A model generated the notes under the pieces. It had not been told where the DNA came from. It made no database searches and worked only from the letters and a program-made list of their open reading frames with translations. Positions 50,901 through 59,741 of a stretch of 64,000 nt of DNA are shown in pieces. Both the position numbers and the translations under genes were made by a program. Source of the DNA: Hyphomicrobium sp. (GTDB taxonomy: Bacteria; Pseudomonadota; Alphaproteobacteria; Rhizobiales; Hyphomicrobiaceae). Where the stretch lies: positions 62,001 to 126,000 of the forward strand of contig JALHOF010000005.1 in assembly GCA_022843145.1 (NCBI GenBank), given 5' to 3'. Within the stretch, counting starts at the first letter, position 1, and each line of letters starts with the position of its first letter.

Positions 50901-53461
50901 AGCTCGACCTCGAATGGACTGGAGGCGAATCCCGTCAACAGCTCGCCGAGTTCGCGATCACGTTCCGCGGCATCGACCAGTCCCGATACCGCCGAGATAT
51001 TCGCCTCGACCAGAGCGGCAACGGCACTGGTCCAGCCTGCGCCACCGAACCCGGCGGCACGTCCGGCCAGCACGGTCGCGCGCCACGGCTCGAGCTGCCG
51101 TCCGGCTGAACCGGGCGCAGGTTCCGACGGCGCACGCGACGGCCGGCCCGGCGCGCTCTCCGCCACTGGACGCGGAATACTAGCAAGATAGGCGTCGATG
51201 ATCCGCACGGCCGTGGCGGCAAGGTGAACGGGCGCGCCGGTGCGACCGGACCCGGCCGCCGGCAGACGCGAGAACGCGGCGGTCATATCGGCGGCGACGC
51301 CCGTGCGCACGGCGCCGATCGCCAGCTCGTCGATGACATGCTGCATCACGGTTTGCGGTACCCCCACGTGCCGGCAGAACCGGGCGGAGCGTCCACTTTG
51401 ACGCATGGCCCGGAACCAATAGGTGACGGCGGCTGAGGCGGAGTCATGGCGGAACGATGGATTTTCAGAGGCTCGTCGCGATTCCGCCCTCCCCCCGCCG
51501 CCGGACTGCGGCTCAATCGCCGCAAGGCCAATGGCCGCCGCGAGCTCGGCGTCGCTTGCGGCGAGTGCCGAGACGAGCGTGCCGGCGCTGACGCTCGCGG
51601 CACGCGCGCCGGGCATCGGGCGGCGGAGACGGTTAACGGCGACATTGGCGACCTGCCGCCGCCATTCCGCGATCTCCATCGGATCGTTGGAGAGATGATG
51701 ACGGAGGACGCGCGACCTCAAGCGCCGCCGCAGCCCGCCGAGATGCAGGCCGAGCAGACGGTGCCGCTTCGAGCGGATGGCGACCGCCGAGAGCGCACGG
51801 ACGAGCGCGTCGGCGCTGCACGACGCCGAGGCGGCATTTGGGGTCGAGCCGCCGACCAACCGCAGATGCGTATCGGCAAACCGCGGTCCGGCGCCGCGAA
51901 CGGGTCGATCGAAGGCGAAGTAGTTGTCGAACGGATGATTGGGTGTCCACTCGCCGGGCCAGTCCTGGTCGACGCCGATGCCGTCGGTGACGCTGCGGCG
52001 CACGGAGGCGTCGGAGGCGGCATCGCGCCAGGGCTCGATACGGCTCGCCGCCGAGCCCACGGGCAACGGCCGCGTGACGACGACGAACAATCCCGTGCGC
52101 ACGCGTTCGCGATGATGCGGCTCCGCGCCCTGCTCGGTATCGATCCAATCGCCGATGGCGCCCGCGAAGGCGTCGTCGGGCGGCTGCGCGGGATCGAGAC
52201 AGGTGACGAGGCAGGCGAGCTGATGGCGATGGGCGGCGCGATCGAGCAGGAACACGGCCTTGGCCTGCGACAGGATCGTGACGGCGGCCTCGGCTCCCAG
52301 CCCACCGCGCACGCCGCCGACGCCCGCCATCGCAAGAGACGGGGCTTGCGCTGGATCCGCGCGCAGCAGATCGGCGACGGACGGCGCGCCGGGAAAGGTG
52401 ATGATGTCGGTCTCGGCAAGACCGTGAACCGGCGGAGCGGTCAGCGTCAGCGGCAGCTCGGAGACAAGCGCCGCCATGACCGAGCGATCGAGCGCCACGG
52501 AACCGCCGAAACGCCCCGACACCTGAACCGTCGACGCGGGCATTGGACCGAGCGCGTGCGCGAGGCCCGCAAGCGTGTCCGCGGCGATGATGCTGGCGCG
52601 ATGCGGCACCATCCAGCCGGTCGCCGGCTCGCGCGTGACGAGGGCGCCGAGTTCGCAGAACACCTCGGTCGCATGGCCGAGCTTTTCGATGGCGGCGTTG
52701 AGTTGCGTGTAGATCGCTGTAAGGACCGGCTCCTCGTTCCACAACAGCGCGACGAGGCGCGTACGCTCGACTTCCGGCAGATGCGCGACAGTCAGGGCGA
52801 GGCGATCCCAGTAGCCGGCAGCGGACAGCACGCGCAGCAGCGGGGAAAATGGATCGAAGCCGTGCACGTCCTCGCGCAGTTCCACGACGTCACGCGCGGA
52901 CAGTCCGGCGACCGCACGCGGTTGCAACTGACGCTCCGCCTCGGCGAAGAAATTGGCGACGGCGGGCGCGGACGGAGTGTGGCTGGGTGGCGCGCCGATG
53001 TGGCTGGCGTGCGCGCGGAACACGAGCTTGATCAGGTCGAGCTGACCGATGATGCGCACCCGCACCGGAAAGCCGCGCGGCGCAGGCGGCAGGTCCTGAT
53101 TGGACAAGCGGACGGCGGCCGAAGTCTGTGCTCCGGCGCGGTTCGGGAGAAGGCTCGCGAGAATGTCGAGGCTCGCTTCGCGGTTGGAGAACTCGGCCCG
53201 CAAAGGCTGCTCGGCGGCGCCCGTCAACGCGGAGAGCAAGGCGGTCTTGCCGGTGCGGTGGCCGCCCGCGATGCCGATGGCGGGGCGCGTTTCAATGGCT
53301 TCGAGGACCCGACCGACATCGCCCGCGATACTTTCGATTTCGTCGATGAGCCCGGCGATCTCGGGACGGCCGGACCTGCCGTGCTCAAGCCAAGTCAACA
53401 GCCGCTGGGCCTGCTCGGCGGCCTGCCGCGCCGACAACGTGAGGCGTTGCGCGGGCGTCAT
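50897..53461 (-). CDS. SrfC-like P-loop NTPase (putative virulence factor family)
   Basis: 854 residues. Walker A GGHRTGKT stands at about residues 66-73, after a helical N-terminus (LTLSARQAAEQAQRLLTWLE). TDIITFPGAPSVADLL, at about 350, resembles the D-x-x-G switch of GTPases, and FLLDRAAHRHQLACLVTCLD lies in the region of a later strand. A long helical C-terminal half follows. The length, P-loop and strict coupling to an SrfB-like gene identify the SrfC family, first named from Salmonella SsrB-regulated genes. Nucleotide preference is unknown. It overlaps both neighbouring genes by 4 nt. Confidence 0.8.
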   Translation of the reverse strand: MTPAQRLTLSARQAAEQAQRLLTWLEHGRSGRPEIAGLIDEIESIAGDVGRVLEAIETRPAIGIAGGHRTGKTALLSALTGAAEQPLRAEFSNREASLDILASLLPNRAGAQTSAAVRLSNQDLPPAPRGFPVRVRIIGQLDLIKLVFRAHASHIGAPPSHTPSAPAVANFFAEAERQLQPRAVAGLSARDVVELREDVHGFDPFSPLLRVLSAAGYWDRLALTVAHLPEVERTRLVALLWNEEPVLTAIYTQLNAAIEKLGHATEVFCELGALVTREPATGWMVPHRASIIAADTLAGLAHALGPMPASTVQVSGRFGGSVALDRSVMAALVSELPLTLTAPPVHGLAETDIITFPGAPSVADLLRADPAQAPSLAMAGVGGVRGGLGAEAAVTILSQAKAVFLLDRAAHRHQLACLVTCLDPAQPPDDAFAGAIGDWIDTEQGAEPHHRERVRTGLFVVVTRPLPVGSAASRIEPWRDAASDASVRRSVTDGIGVDQDWPGEWTPNHPFDNYFAFDRPVRGAGPRFADTHLRLVGGSTPNAASASCSADALVRALSAVAIRSKRHRLLGLHLGGLRRRLRSRVLRHHLSNDPMEIAEWRRQVANVAVNRLRRPMPGARAASVSAGTLVSALAASDAELAAAIGLAAIEPQSGGGGRAESRRASENPSFRHDSASAAVTYWFRAMRQSGRSARFCRHVGVPQTVMQHVIDELAIGAVRTGVAADMTAAFSRLPAAGSGRTGAPVHLAATAVRIIDAYLASIPRPVAESAPGRPSRAPSEPAPGSAGRQLEPWRATVLAGRAAGFGGAGWTSAVAALVEANISAVSGLVDAAERDRELGELLTGFASSPFEVEL

Positions 53462-56322
53462 GGCTCACGGCCCGTGGCGAGTTCGACGGCGAGAGTGACA
53501 ACAGTGCCCGAACCCGAGGCAAACGTGCGCGGGACGGCGTCGAGGCCGCCGGGCGGCGGCGCAGCCAGGGCCGGCGCGAGCATTGGTGTCGCGAGGTCAC
53601 GTCCGATGGCGCGCACGACACGGTCGAACGCTTCGAACCCTGGCGCTGCGCGGCCCGCAAGATAAGCGCCTGCGATGCCGGCGACGCGATGCGGCGCCAG
53701 CGCGGCGGCAACGGACGATCGAAGGCCCGGGCTGTCGCCGGACGCGGCCTGACGCGCGGGAAAAACGAGGCGCCCCGGCTCGAGCGGGAGTGCGGCGACG
53801 AGCGCGTCGGCGACGGCCGGAAGGGCGGCCAGCTCGCCCGAGACGAGCACCAGATCGCAGCCCTGACGCGAGACGAGATCGACGGCGCGGCGGATGGCTC
53901 TGCCGGAGGCGGCGCGGATGGCGTGATCGAGCTGACGTTGGCTGAACCGGATCTCGACCAGATCGAGCTTGAAGGCCGCCGCGCCGTCGCGCTGCGCCAA
54001 TCCATCGAAATCCGCGGCATATGGCTCGAAGCGGCCGCCGCCCCGGGTGACGAGGCCTCGCAGCGACTGGATGCGTTGTCCGCCCGCGACCCGCGGCGGC
54101 AATTCGCAGGCAATGCGCAGCAGCGCCGAGGCGGCCGGGCGAACGACTTTCGAGCGCAGCCGCCGCGCGAGGTTGCGCTCGCCGCTGTCGCGGATCGTGG
54201 TCGTATCGAGCACGCGCGACAGGAACATGCCCGGCGCCGGATGGCCATGTTCGGCGAGCGCGGCGGACACCGCGCGGAGGATGAACTCCTCGGCGAGGAC
54301 GGACAGAAGACCCTGCTCGCCGTCGTCCCACTGCTCACTGACGGCTTGCAGCGGCGTGACCATGCCGTCGCCCGTCGCGGCGTAGTCCGTGACGATCGCG
54401 CTGGCTGACTCGCCGCCGAGTTCGATGCTGGCGACGCGAAAGACGTGCGGTCCGCGCGCCGAAGCGGGAACGATCGCGGCATCGCCGTCACGCGCGGCAC
54501 CCGATGCGCTGGACAATGCAGCCGGATCGTTGCCATAGCGCGTTGCGATCTCGCGGCGGAGTTCGAACACCTGCGCGGCGAGTTCGGTGCCCGCGCCGAT
54601 CACGACGTCAGGACGCTGCGGCGCGCCGGCGTCGCGAACGGCGTCCCAGCCCAGCACACGCCAAATGAGGTCGATCGCTTCCGTGACGTGCGTGGCATGG
54701 CCGGCGCGAACATCGGCCGCCATTCCGGCCGGCAAGGTGAGGACGATGCGCTGGAGGCGGCGTGCGCCGGGGGCGCGGGATGCGTCGGTCGCGGCAACGG
54801 CGGCGTTGACGGAAGCGAGGGCATGCAACAGCAATTCGGCCATGAAGAACGTCATCAGCGCCGACGGCGCGAACCGGGGCCGGATGGCGGGCGGGCGGCG
54901 ATCGCCGTTCGCGGATAGCGGCGTGCCGTCTTCGGCGAGGTGGGCGAGCAGCGCGCCCGAAACGACCGGACCGATCGAGGCACCCGCGCCCTCGACGCCC
55001 ATGCGCCAGATGTCGTCGGCAAGGGCTGTTTCGCCGATCAGCGACGGCAACGCCGATTGACCGGTGACGCCAGCAGTCGCGGTCGCACCCAGCGCAAGCG
55101 CTGCCGCTTCCCGGCCGATGCGGCCGAGGCTCGGCCAGAGGAACGCGTCGGGCCGGCCGCTGCGGCGTGACAGACCGGCATCCCCGAATGGCGCTGGCGC
55201 AAACTCGACCTGAGTCGGGATCGGCCCGGCGTAGTGGGTGACCGGATGAGCGAGATCGCGGAGAACGATCGGCGCCGCTGCCGCCATCAGCGAACTGCCG
55301 CCATCCGCCACATCGCGATCGACGAGCACCGCGGCGGTATCGGCGGCGGAGACGTCGAGCAGCAGATCGACGCCCGTGACGGGAACCGGCCAGCGGCGGC
55401 TCAAGGTGTCGAGGAAGCGGATCTCGGGCATCGCGCAGGCATGGCCGAGGAGTTCGACCAGCACGAGGTAGCGGGCGATGTGCTCGAGTTCGAAAGGCGA
55501 CTGCGGCGCGCCTCCGGAGGCGCGCGCGCGATCACCCGCGAAGGCCTGACGCATCCAGCCATCGACCCAGGGCCGGCTTGCGAACCGCGCGAGGTCGCCG
55601 GCCCCGGCCGCCAGCTTGAAGGACGCGCCGAGCGCGGCGTCGTCGGTGTTGGGCGCGAGGTACAGGCGATCGCCGGTCCGGTCGGCGACTTGGAGGCGCG
55701 TGTCGAACGCGAGAACGAGACGGTAGACCGGGTCGCTTTCGTCGGTCATCGCGCCACCAGCGTCCGGGACCGGCGCGGACAGAGGCGCGATGAACACACG
55801 CGCCCAGTTCTCGGGACCAGAGTCGAACGAGGGGAGGCCGGCATCGTCACGGCCGAGGAACCGGAGATACGGCAGCGGCAACCAGCGACCCGCGAACGTT
55901 TCGAGCGCCGCCTGACCGGAGACGGACATGATTTCATCGGGCGAGAGCGCGCGATGAGAGACGGGATGCCAGACGACGTCGCCACTGCCGGCACGCTCGA
56001 GCGGCATGAGAACGGTGCGGAAGCTGCCGCCGGACGCGTAGCGGTGCTCGGCGAACGACCGATGGGTCTGAGCGATATTGGCGACCGGCAATGTCAGGTC
56101 GATCAACTGGATGCCGGAGTGCGGGACGAGGCGCGCGATGGGCCGGGCGTCGGCTGCGACCGATGGCGTGGCCGGGGACTGGCCGAGGAGATGGCCGGGA
56201 AATTGGCCAGAGAGTTGGCCAGAGAGTTGGCCAGCGTCCCGCTCATCTTCCTGCCGATCATCGCACCGTTCAGCGGGATGGGCCGAAGGTGGATTTGGCC
56301 GAGTATTCGGATCTTTGACCAT
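53458..56322 (-). CDS. SrfB-like protein with actin/HSP70-type fold
   Basis: About 954 residues. After a Gln/Gly/Ser-rich N-terminal region (repeats of GQLSGQ), the SrfB core begins LVPHSGIQLIDLTLPV. ATPase-fold elements are visible: VDLLLDVSAADTAAVLVDRD (phosphate 1 position), IVLTLPAGMAADVRAG, VASIELGGESASAIVTDYA (phosphate 2) and DLVLVSGELAALPAVADAL (adenosine motif). The usual D-x-G of phosphate 1 is DVSAAD, so catalysis may be weak. ATG 56322 is chosen; a TTG at 56436 after AAGGGGA would add 38 residues. First gene of the cluster; stop overlaps the SrfC-like start. Confidence 0.8.
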   Translation of the reverse strand: MVKDPNTRPNPPSAHPAERCDDRQEDERDAGQLSGQLSGQFPGHLLGQSPATPSVAADARPIARLVPHSGIQLIDLTLPVANIAQTHRSFAEHRYASGGSFRTVLMPLERAGSGDVVWHPVSHRALSPDEIMSVSGQAALETFAGRWLPLPYLRFLGRDDAGLPSFDSGPENWARVFIAPLSAPVPDAGGAMTDESDPVYRLVLAFDTRLQVADRTGDRLYLAPNTDDAALGASFKLAAGAGDLARFASRPWVDGWMRQAFAGDRARASGGAPQSPFELEHIARYLVLVELLGHACAMPEIRFLDTLSRRWPVPVTGVDLLLDVSAADTAAVLVDRDVADGGSSLMAAAAPIVLRDLAHPVTHYAGPIPTQVEFAPAPFGDAGLSRRSGRPDAFLWPSLGRIGREAAALALGATATAGVTGQSALPSLIGETALADDIWRMGVEGAGASIGPVVSGALLAHLAEDGTPLSANGDRRPPAIRPRFAPSALMTFFMAELLLHALASVNAAVAATDASRAPGARRLQRIVLTLPAGMAADVRAGHATHVTEAIDLIWRVLGWDAVRDAGAPQRPDVVIGAGTELAAQVFELRREIATRYGNDPAALSSASGAARDGDAAIVPASARGPHVFRVASIELGGESASAIVTDYAATGDGMVTPLQAVSEQWDDGEQGLLSVLAEEFILRAVSAALAEHGHPAPGMFLSRVLDTTTIRDSGERNLARRLRSKVVRPAASALLRIACELPPRVAGGQRIQSLRGLVTRGGGRFEPYAADFDGLAQRDGAAAFKLDLVEIRFSQRQLDHAIRAASGRAIRRAVDLVSRQGCDLVLVSGELAALPAVADALVAALPLEPGRLVFPARQAASGDSPGLRSSVAAALAPHRVAGIAGAYLAGRAAPGFEAFDRVVRAIGRDLATPMLAPALAAPPPGGLDAVPRTFASGSGTVVTLAVELATGREP
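56195..56245. repeat. Short 15-bp repeats in the SrfB-like 5' region
   Basis: Three to four copies of a unit close to GAGAGTTGGCCAGA occur in tandem. They encode GQLSGQ-type residues in the N-terminal linker of the SrfB-like protein. Confidence 0.7.
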
Positions 56323-57206
56323 TCCGAAACGCAACTCACAACGAGATGGGCCTCGATACGGCGAACGGCCGACCGACGGCTCAATTTTTCCGAACGTCAC
56401 AACCGGGGCGGCCCTCGAAACGCGCTCCGGATACAACTTCCCCTTGCCGAAAATCCCCCACCCCGTCTTCGGCCGTAGTCAAGATTTGAAGCGACCGCCC
56501 TCGGGTGCTGCACGCTCTGAAACCTGACGTTCCGCCGGAGAGATCGAGCCCAACCAGCGGATTGTACGTCAGCCGGACGGACACGACACTTCAAAATGAA
56601 CGTCTATAAGTTTCCAAAGCACTATCGCTGAACGGCCCATCGACTGCAACCCACGCGCGTCATCAAGAAGTCTGATCCCGACGCTTTTGCCGGCGGCGGA
56701 TGCAGGCCAGCAACGGGCCTGCTTCTGATGACTTCGGTGCGCAATTCCGAGGCCGATCAACGGGCAAACCGGTCGTCGCGGGACGGTGCAGATGAAAGAC
56801 CGGCCGTTATGCCGTTAACCTTTGGTTAACCTTTGGTTAACCTTTGCCGACGATCTGGGCAGGCATGGCGGGGCGGAGACATCGATTGCGTGCAGAATGT
56901 CATTCCACAACCTCAAGATGTTGCCAGAAATCATCAGACGAATGACAAACGACCAAAATGAGCATGATGACTGATTATTTGGCTGCACGGATCTGGCAAT
57001 ATGGTGTTGGCAGTTGATTCTTCTGACTTGCTTCAAGCGGGTAGGGGTTTGTTAACGATTCGCGATCCCTACTGGGGATACGGTTTTACTGAGCGTCGTT
57101 CGATAGCGCTTTGACTACAGATCCGCTGGTTCGAGCCTGTTTGTTTGTGTCCGTCCTGTCTGCGTCCGTTGCGTCACGAGTCCGCTAAACGCAGAGCAGG
57201 CGAGCC
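56323..57206. promoter_or_regulatory. Long divergent intergenic region between the SrfB-like and export clusters
   Basis: About 770-880 bases without a convincing gene; frames of 63-73 residues at 56569 and 56815 have no ribosome site or recognisable feature. It is AT-richer than its surroundings at 56900-57060. It contains three perfect copies of GTTAACCTTTG (56814-56846) and a small ATCCC/GGGAT dyad at 57065-57079. It should hold the promoters of both divergent clusters. Confidence 0.55.
56814..56846. repeat. Three perfect tandem copies of GTTAACCTTTG
   Basis: Copies lie at 56814-56824, 56825-56835 and 56836-56846 without a gap. The junctions create GGTTAACC palindromes spaced by 11 bp, about one helical turn, so protein bound at each would lie on one DNA face. 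The position is between two divergent clusters. A regulator binding array is the simplest reading. Confidence 0.7.
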
Positions 57207-58730
57207 ATGAGCCCCCATTCAATTCGATCGATTGCGATATCGACAGCGGCCGTCCTGCTGGCTGGATGCATGATCCATCCCGAGCCGCTGAGCGATGAGG
57301 CGTTGTCAGCGACATCATGGGCGTATCAGCAGAGCGTCGTGGCGAACCAGGAACCGATCGGACATTCGATCGACCTGTATGAAGCGATGGCGCGCGCGCT
57401 CAAGTACAACCTCGACCATCGCGTCGAAATAGCCGAGCAGTCGCTCCGTCTGGGCGAACTCGATCTCGCGCACTTCAGTCTGCTGCCGAACGCCGTCGCA
57501 AACACCGGCTATGCGGCGCGCGACAACGACAACGCCTCGTCGAGCTACAACCTCACGACGAACACGCAGAATTTCCCGTTCTCGACCTCGCAGGAGCGCA
57601 AGATCTCCTCGGCCGACATCGGATTTACCTGGAACGTCCTCGACTTCGGCTTGTCGTATGTCCGGGCCCGCCAGGCCGCCGACAAGGTGCTGGCGCAGGA
57701 GGAAATGCGCCGCAAAGTCATGCATCGGATCGTCGAGGACGTGCGCAGCGCCTACTGGCGCGCGGTCAGCGCCGATCGCCTGATGCAGCGGCTGACGTAC
57801 CTCGAAGGCCGCACACGGAGCGCACTCAAGGAGACGCGGTCGCTCTACGACAGCCGGCAGACGTCGCCGATCACCGCGCTGACCTACGAGCGCGAACTGG
57901 TCGAGATCCAGGTCAAGATCGGCGAAATCCAGCGCGAACTGAATACGGCGAAGTCGCAGCTCGCGGCGCTGATGAACATCAAGCCGGGCACGAAGTTCTC
58001 GCTGGAAGGCGCAAAACGGCGGTCGGACAAGCTCGAACTGAAGGCCGATCTCGCCGACATGATGTCGACGGCGATCTTCAACCGGCCCGAATTGCGCGAG
58101 CTGGAATACCGGGTCCGGATCAACGAGCACGAGGCGCACGTCGCGCTGCTCGAATTGCTGCCCGGTCTGCAGCTCTATGCCGGCTCGAACCACGACAGCA
58201 ACGACTTCCTGCTCAACAGCGAGTGGGGCAACTGGGGCGCCAAGGCGAGCTGGAACCTGATCAGGGCGTTCAACTATCCCGCCCGCCGCGAAGTCGTCGA
58301 GCGTCAGGAAGATCTGCTCAAGACGCGCGGCCTCGCGCTGACGATGGCCGTGATGACGCAGGTCCACGTCAGCCGCATCCGCTTCATGCACGCCAAGAAA
58401 GAGCTGGCGACGGCGAAGGAATTCCTCGACGTGCAGACCCGCCTCGTCGAACAGATGCGGACGGAAGCGTCAGCCGACCGGATCAGCAACCAGACGCTGA
58501 TCCGTGAAGAGATGAACACGCTCGTCGCCGAGGCGAAGCACGATATCGCCTACGCCGCGTTGCAGAACGCGTACGCGAATCTGTTCTCATCGATGGGTCT
58601 CGATCCCTATGCCTGGGAGATCGACCGCGGCCAGAGCCTGACGGGTCTATCGGCCCAGCTTCGCGATCTTTGGCTCGAGCGCGGCGACATCAATGCCGGC
58701 TGGACCAAGCGACTCGCCGCAGCACCCTGA
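57207..58730 (+). CDS. TolC-like outer-membrane efflux lipoprotein
   Basis: 507 residues. Signal peptide with lipobox VLLAGC (Cys at about 21), so a lipid-anchored outer-membrane factor. TolC-type coiled-coil hairpins are evident: ALKYNLDHRVEIAEQSLRLG, DVRSAYWRAVSADRLMQRL, GEIQRELNTAKSQLAALMNI, and ELEYRVRINEHEAHVALLEL. FTWNVLDFGLSYVRARQAAD is the beta-strand segment of the family. It forms the exit duct for an export complex. It opens a four-gene plus-strand cluster with two HlyD-type adaptors and an M50/HlyD fusion. Confidence 0.88.
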   Translation: MSPHSIRSIAISTAAVLLAGCMIHPEPLSDEALSATSWAYQQSVVANQEPIGHSIDLYEAMARALKYNLDHRVEIAEQSLRLGELDLAHFSLLPNAVANTGYAARDNDNASSSYNLTTNTQNFPFSTSQERKISSADIGFTWNVLDFGLSYVRARQAADKVLAQEEMRRKVMHRIVEDVRSAYWRAVSADRLMQRLTYLEGRTRSALKETRSLYDSRQTSPITALTYERELVEIQVKIGEIQRELNTAKSQLAALMNIKPGTKFSLEGAKRRSDKLELKADLADMMSTAIFNRPELRELEYRVRINEHEAHVALLELLPGLQLYAGSNHDSNDFLLNSEWGNWGAKASWNLIRAFNYPARREVVERQEDLLKTRGLALTMAVMTQVHVSRIRFMHAKKELATAKEFLDVQTRLVEQMRTEASADRISNQTLIREEMNTLVAEAKHDIAYAALQNAYANLFSSMGLDPYAWEIDRGQSLTGLSAQLRDLWLERGDINAGWTKRLAAAP

Positions 58731-58894
58731 TCGGCGGGACGGAACGACATCTCCGGAATAAATATCGCCATGTCAGCGACTTATTACCTAAAGACTAACA
58801 CTCGGCCTTAACGCTCCATCAGTCTTTGTGCCGAAATACTGCGGGTTGTCGGGTTCCGTTTCGGAGCCCTCGTCGGCTGTCGCGGAGCGCCAAG

Positions 58895-59734
58895 ATGTCG
58901 TTGACCCATTCGAACGCGCAGTGGCGTGGCCGCTCGAGCCTCGGCCTTGCGCTCGGGCTGCTATGCGCCGGCTCTGCGGCGACGCTCGGACTGACGGACG
59001 CGAGCATCGCGCTGGCCGAAAGCGCTAGATCCGGTGCGCCGGCCGCGAACGCGATCAGTGAGAACGACAGCATTCCGATCCGCGGCGTGGTGCGCGCGGT
59101 CGATCAAGCCGCGTTCTCGACCGATCTCGGCGCCCGCGTGATCGCGGTGCATTTCCGAGAAGGTGAACGGTTCAAGTCCGGCCAGCCGCTGATCGAGTTC
59201 GATTGCCGCAAGCCGCGCGCGGAAGCCGCAAGCGCGGAGGCCGTTCACCGCGAGATGCAGTTGACGCTGGACAGCAACAAGCACCTCGAACGGCATCAGG
59301 CCATCGGGCGGCACGACGTCGAAATCTCGAAGGCGCGCGTGGCCAAGGCGGCGGCGGAAGCGGAAGCGCTGAAGGCGCGGCTCGACCAGTGCGTCGTGAT
59401 GGCGCCGTTCGACGGCCGCGTCGCGGTGCTCGGCGTGCAGCAGCACGAGGTTCCATCGTCCGGGAAGCCGTTTCTGGCGATCGTCGGCGCGGATCGGCTC
59501 GAAGTCGAGTTGATCGTGCCGTCATCGTGGCTGACGTGGCTCAAGATGGACGACAGCTTCACGTTCGCCATCGACGAGACGGCGCGCAGCTACCCGATGA
59601 CGATCGCGCGGCTCGGCGCGACCGTCGATCCGGTGAGCCAGATGATCAAGGTCATCGCCGTGATGACGCGCAACGCCGAGGAAATCCTTCCCGGCATGAG
59701 CGGCTCGGCATTCTTCAAACCGGTGAACGGATAG
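58895..59734 (+). CDS. HlyD/RND-type periplasmic adaptor protein
   Basis: 279 residues. An N-terminal signal segment (LGLALGLLCAGSAATLGL) precedes the membrane-fusion fold. The lipoyl half RGVVRAVDQAAFSTDLGARV and FREGERFKSGQPLIEFDCRK, a helical hairpin with DVEISKARVAKAAAEAEALK, and the second lipoyl half VVMAPFDGRVAVLGVQQHE are all present; a beta-barrel with ITMARLG-like MTIARLGATVDPVSQMIKVI closes it. The frame begins at 58826 but ATG 58895 suits the signal. The next gene starts 7 nt after the stop. Confidence 0.87.
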   Translation: MSLTHSNAQWRGRSSLGLALGLLCAGSAATLGLTDASIALAESARSGAPAANAISENDSIPIRGVVRAVDQAAFSTDLGARVIAVHFREGERFKSGQPLIEFDCRKPRAEAASAEAVHREMQLTLDSNKHLERHQAIGRHDVEISKARVAKAAAEAEALKARLDQCVVMAPFDGRVAVLGVQQHEVPSSGKPFLAIVGADRLEVELIVPSSWLTWLKMDDSFTFAIDETARSYPMTIARLGATVDPVSQMIKVIAVMTRNAEEILPGMSGSAFFKPVNG

Positions 59735-59741
59735 CACGCCC

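Noticed and set aside
51446-53665. 739-residue plus-strand open frame opposite the SrfC-like gene
   Set aside because: Antisense shadow; the minus frame has a Walker A motif and 4-nt coupled neighbours.
56569-57036. Two small minus-strand frames (63 and 73 residues) between the divergent clusters
   Set aside because: Neither has a convincing start signal or motif, and one reads through the GTTAACCTTTG repeats; treated as regulatory DNA.
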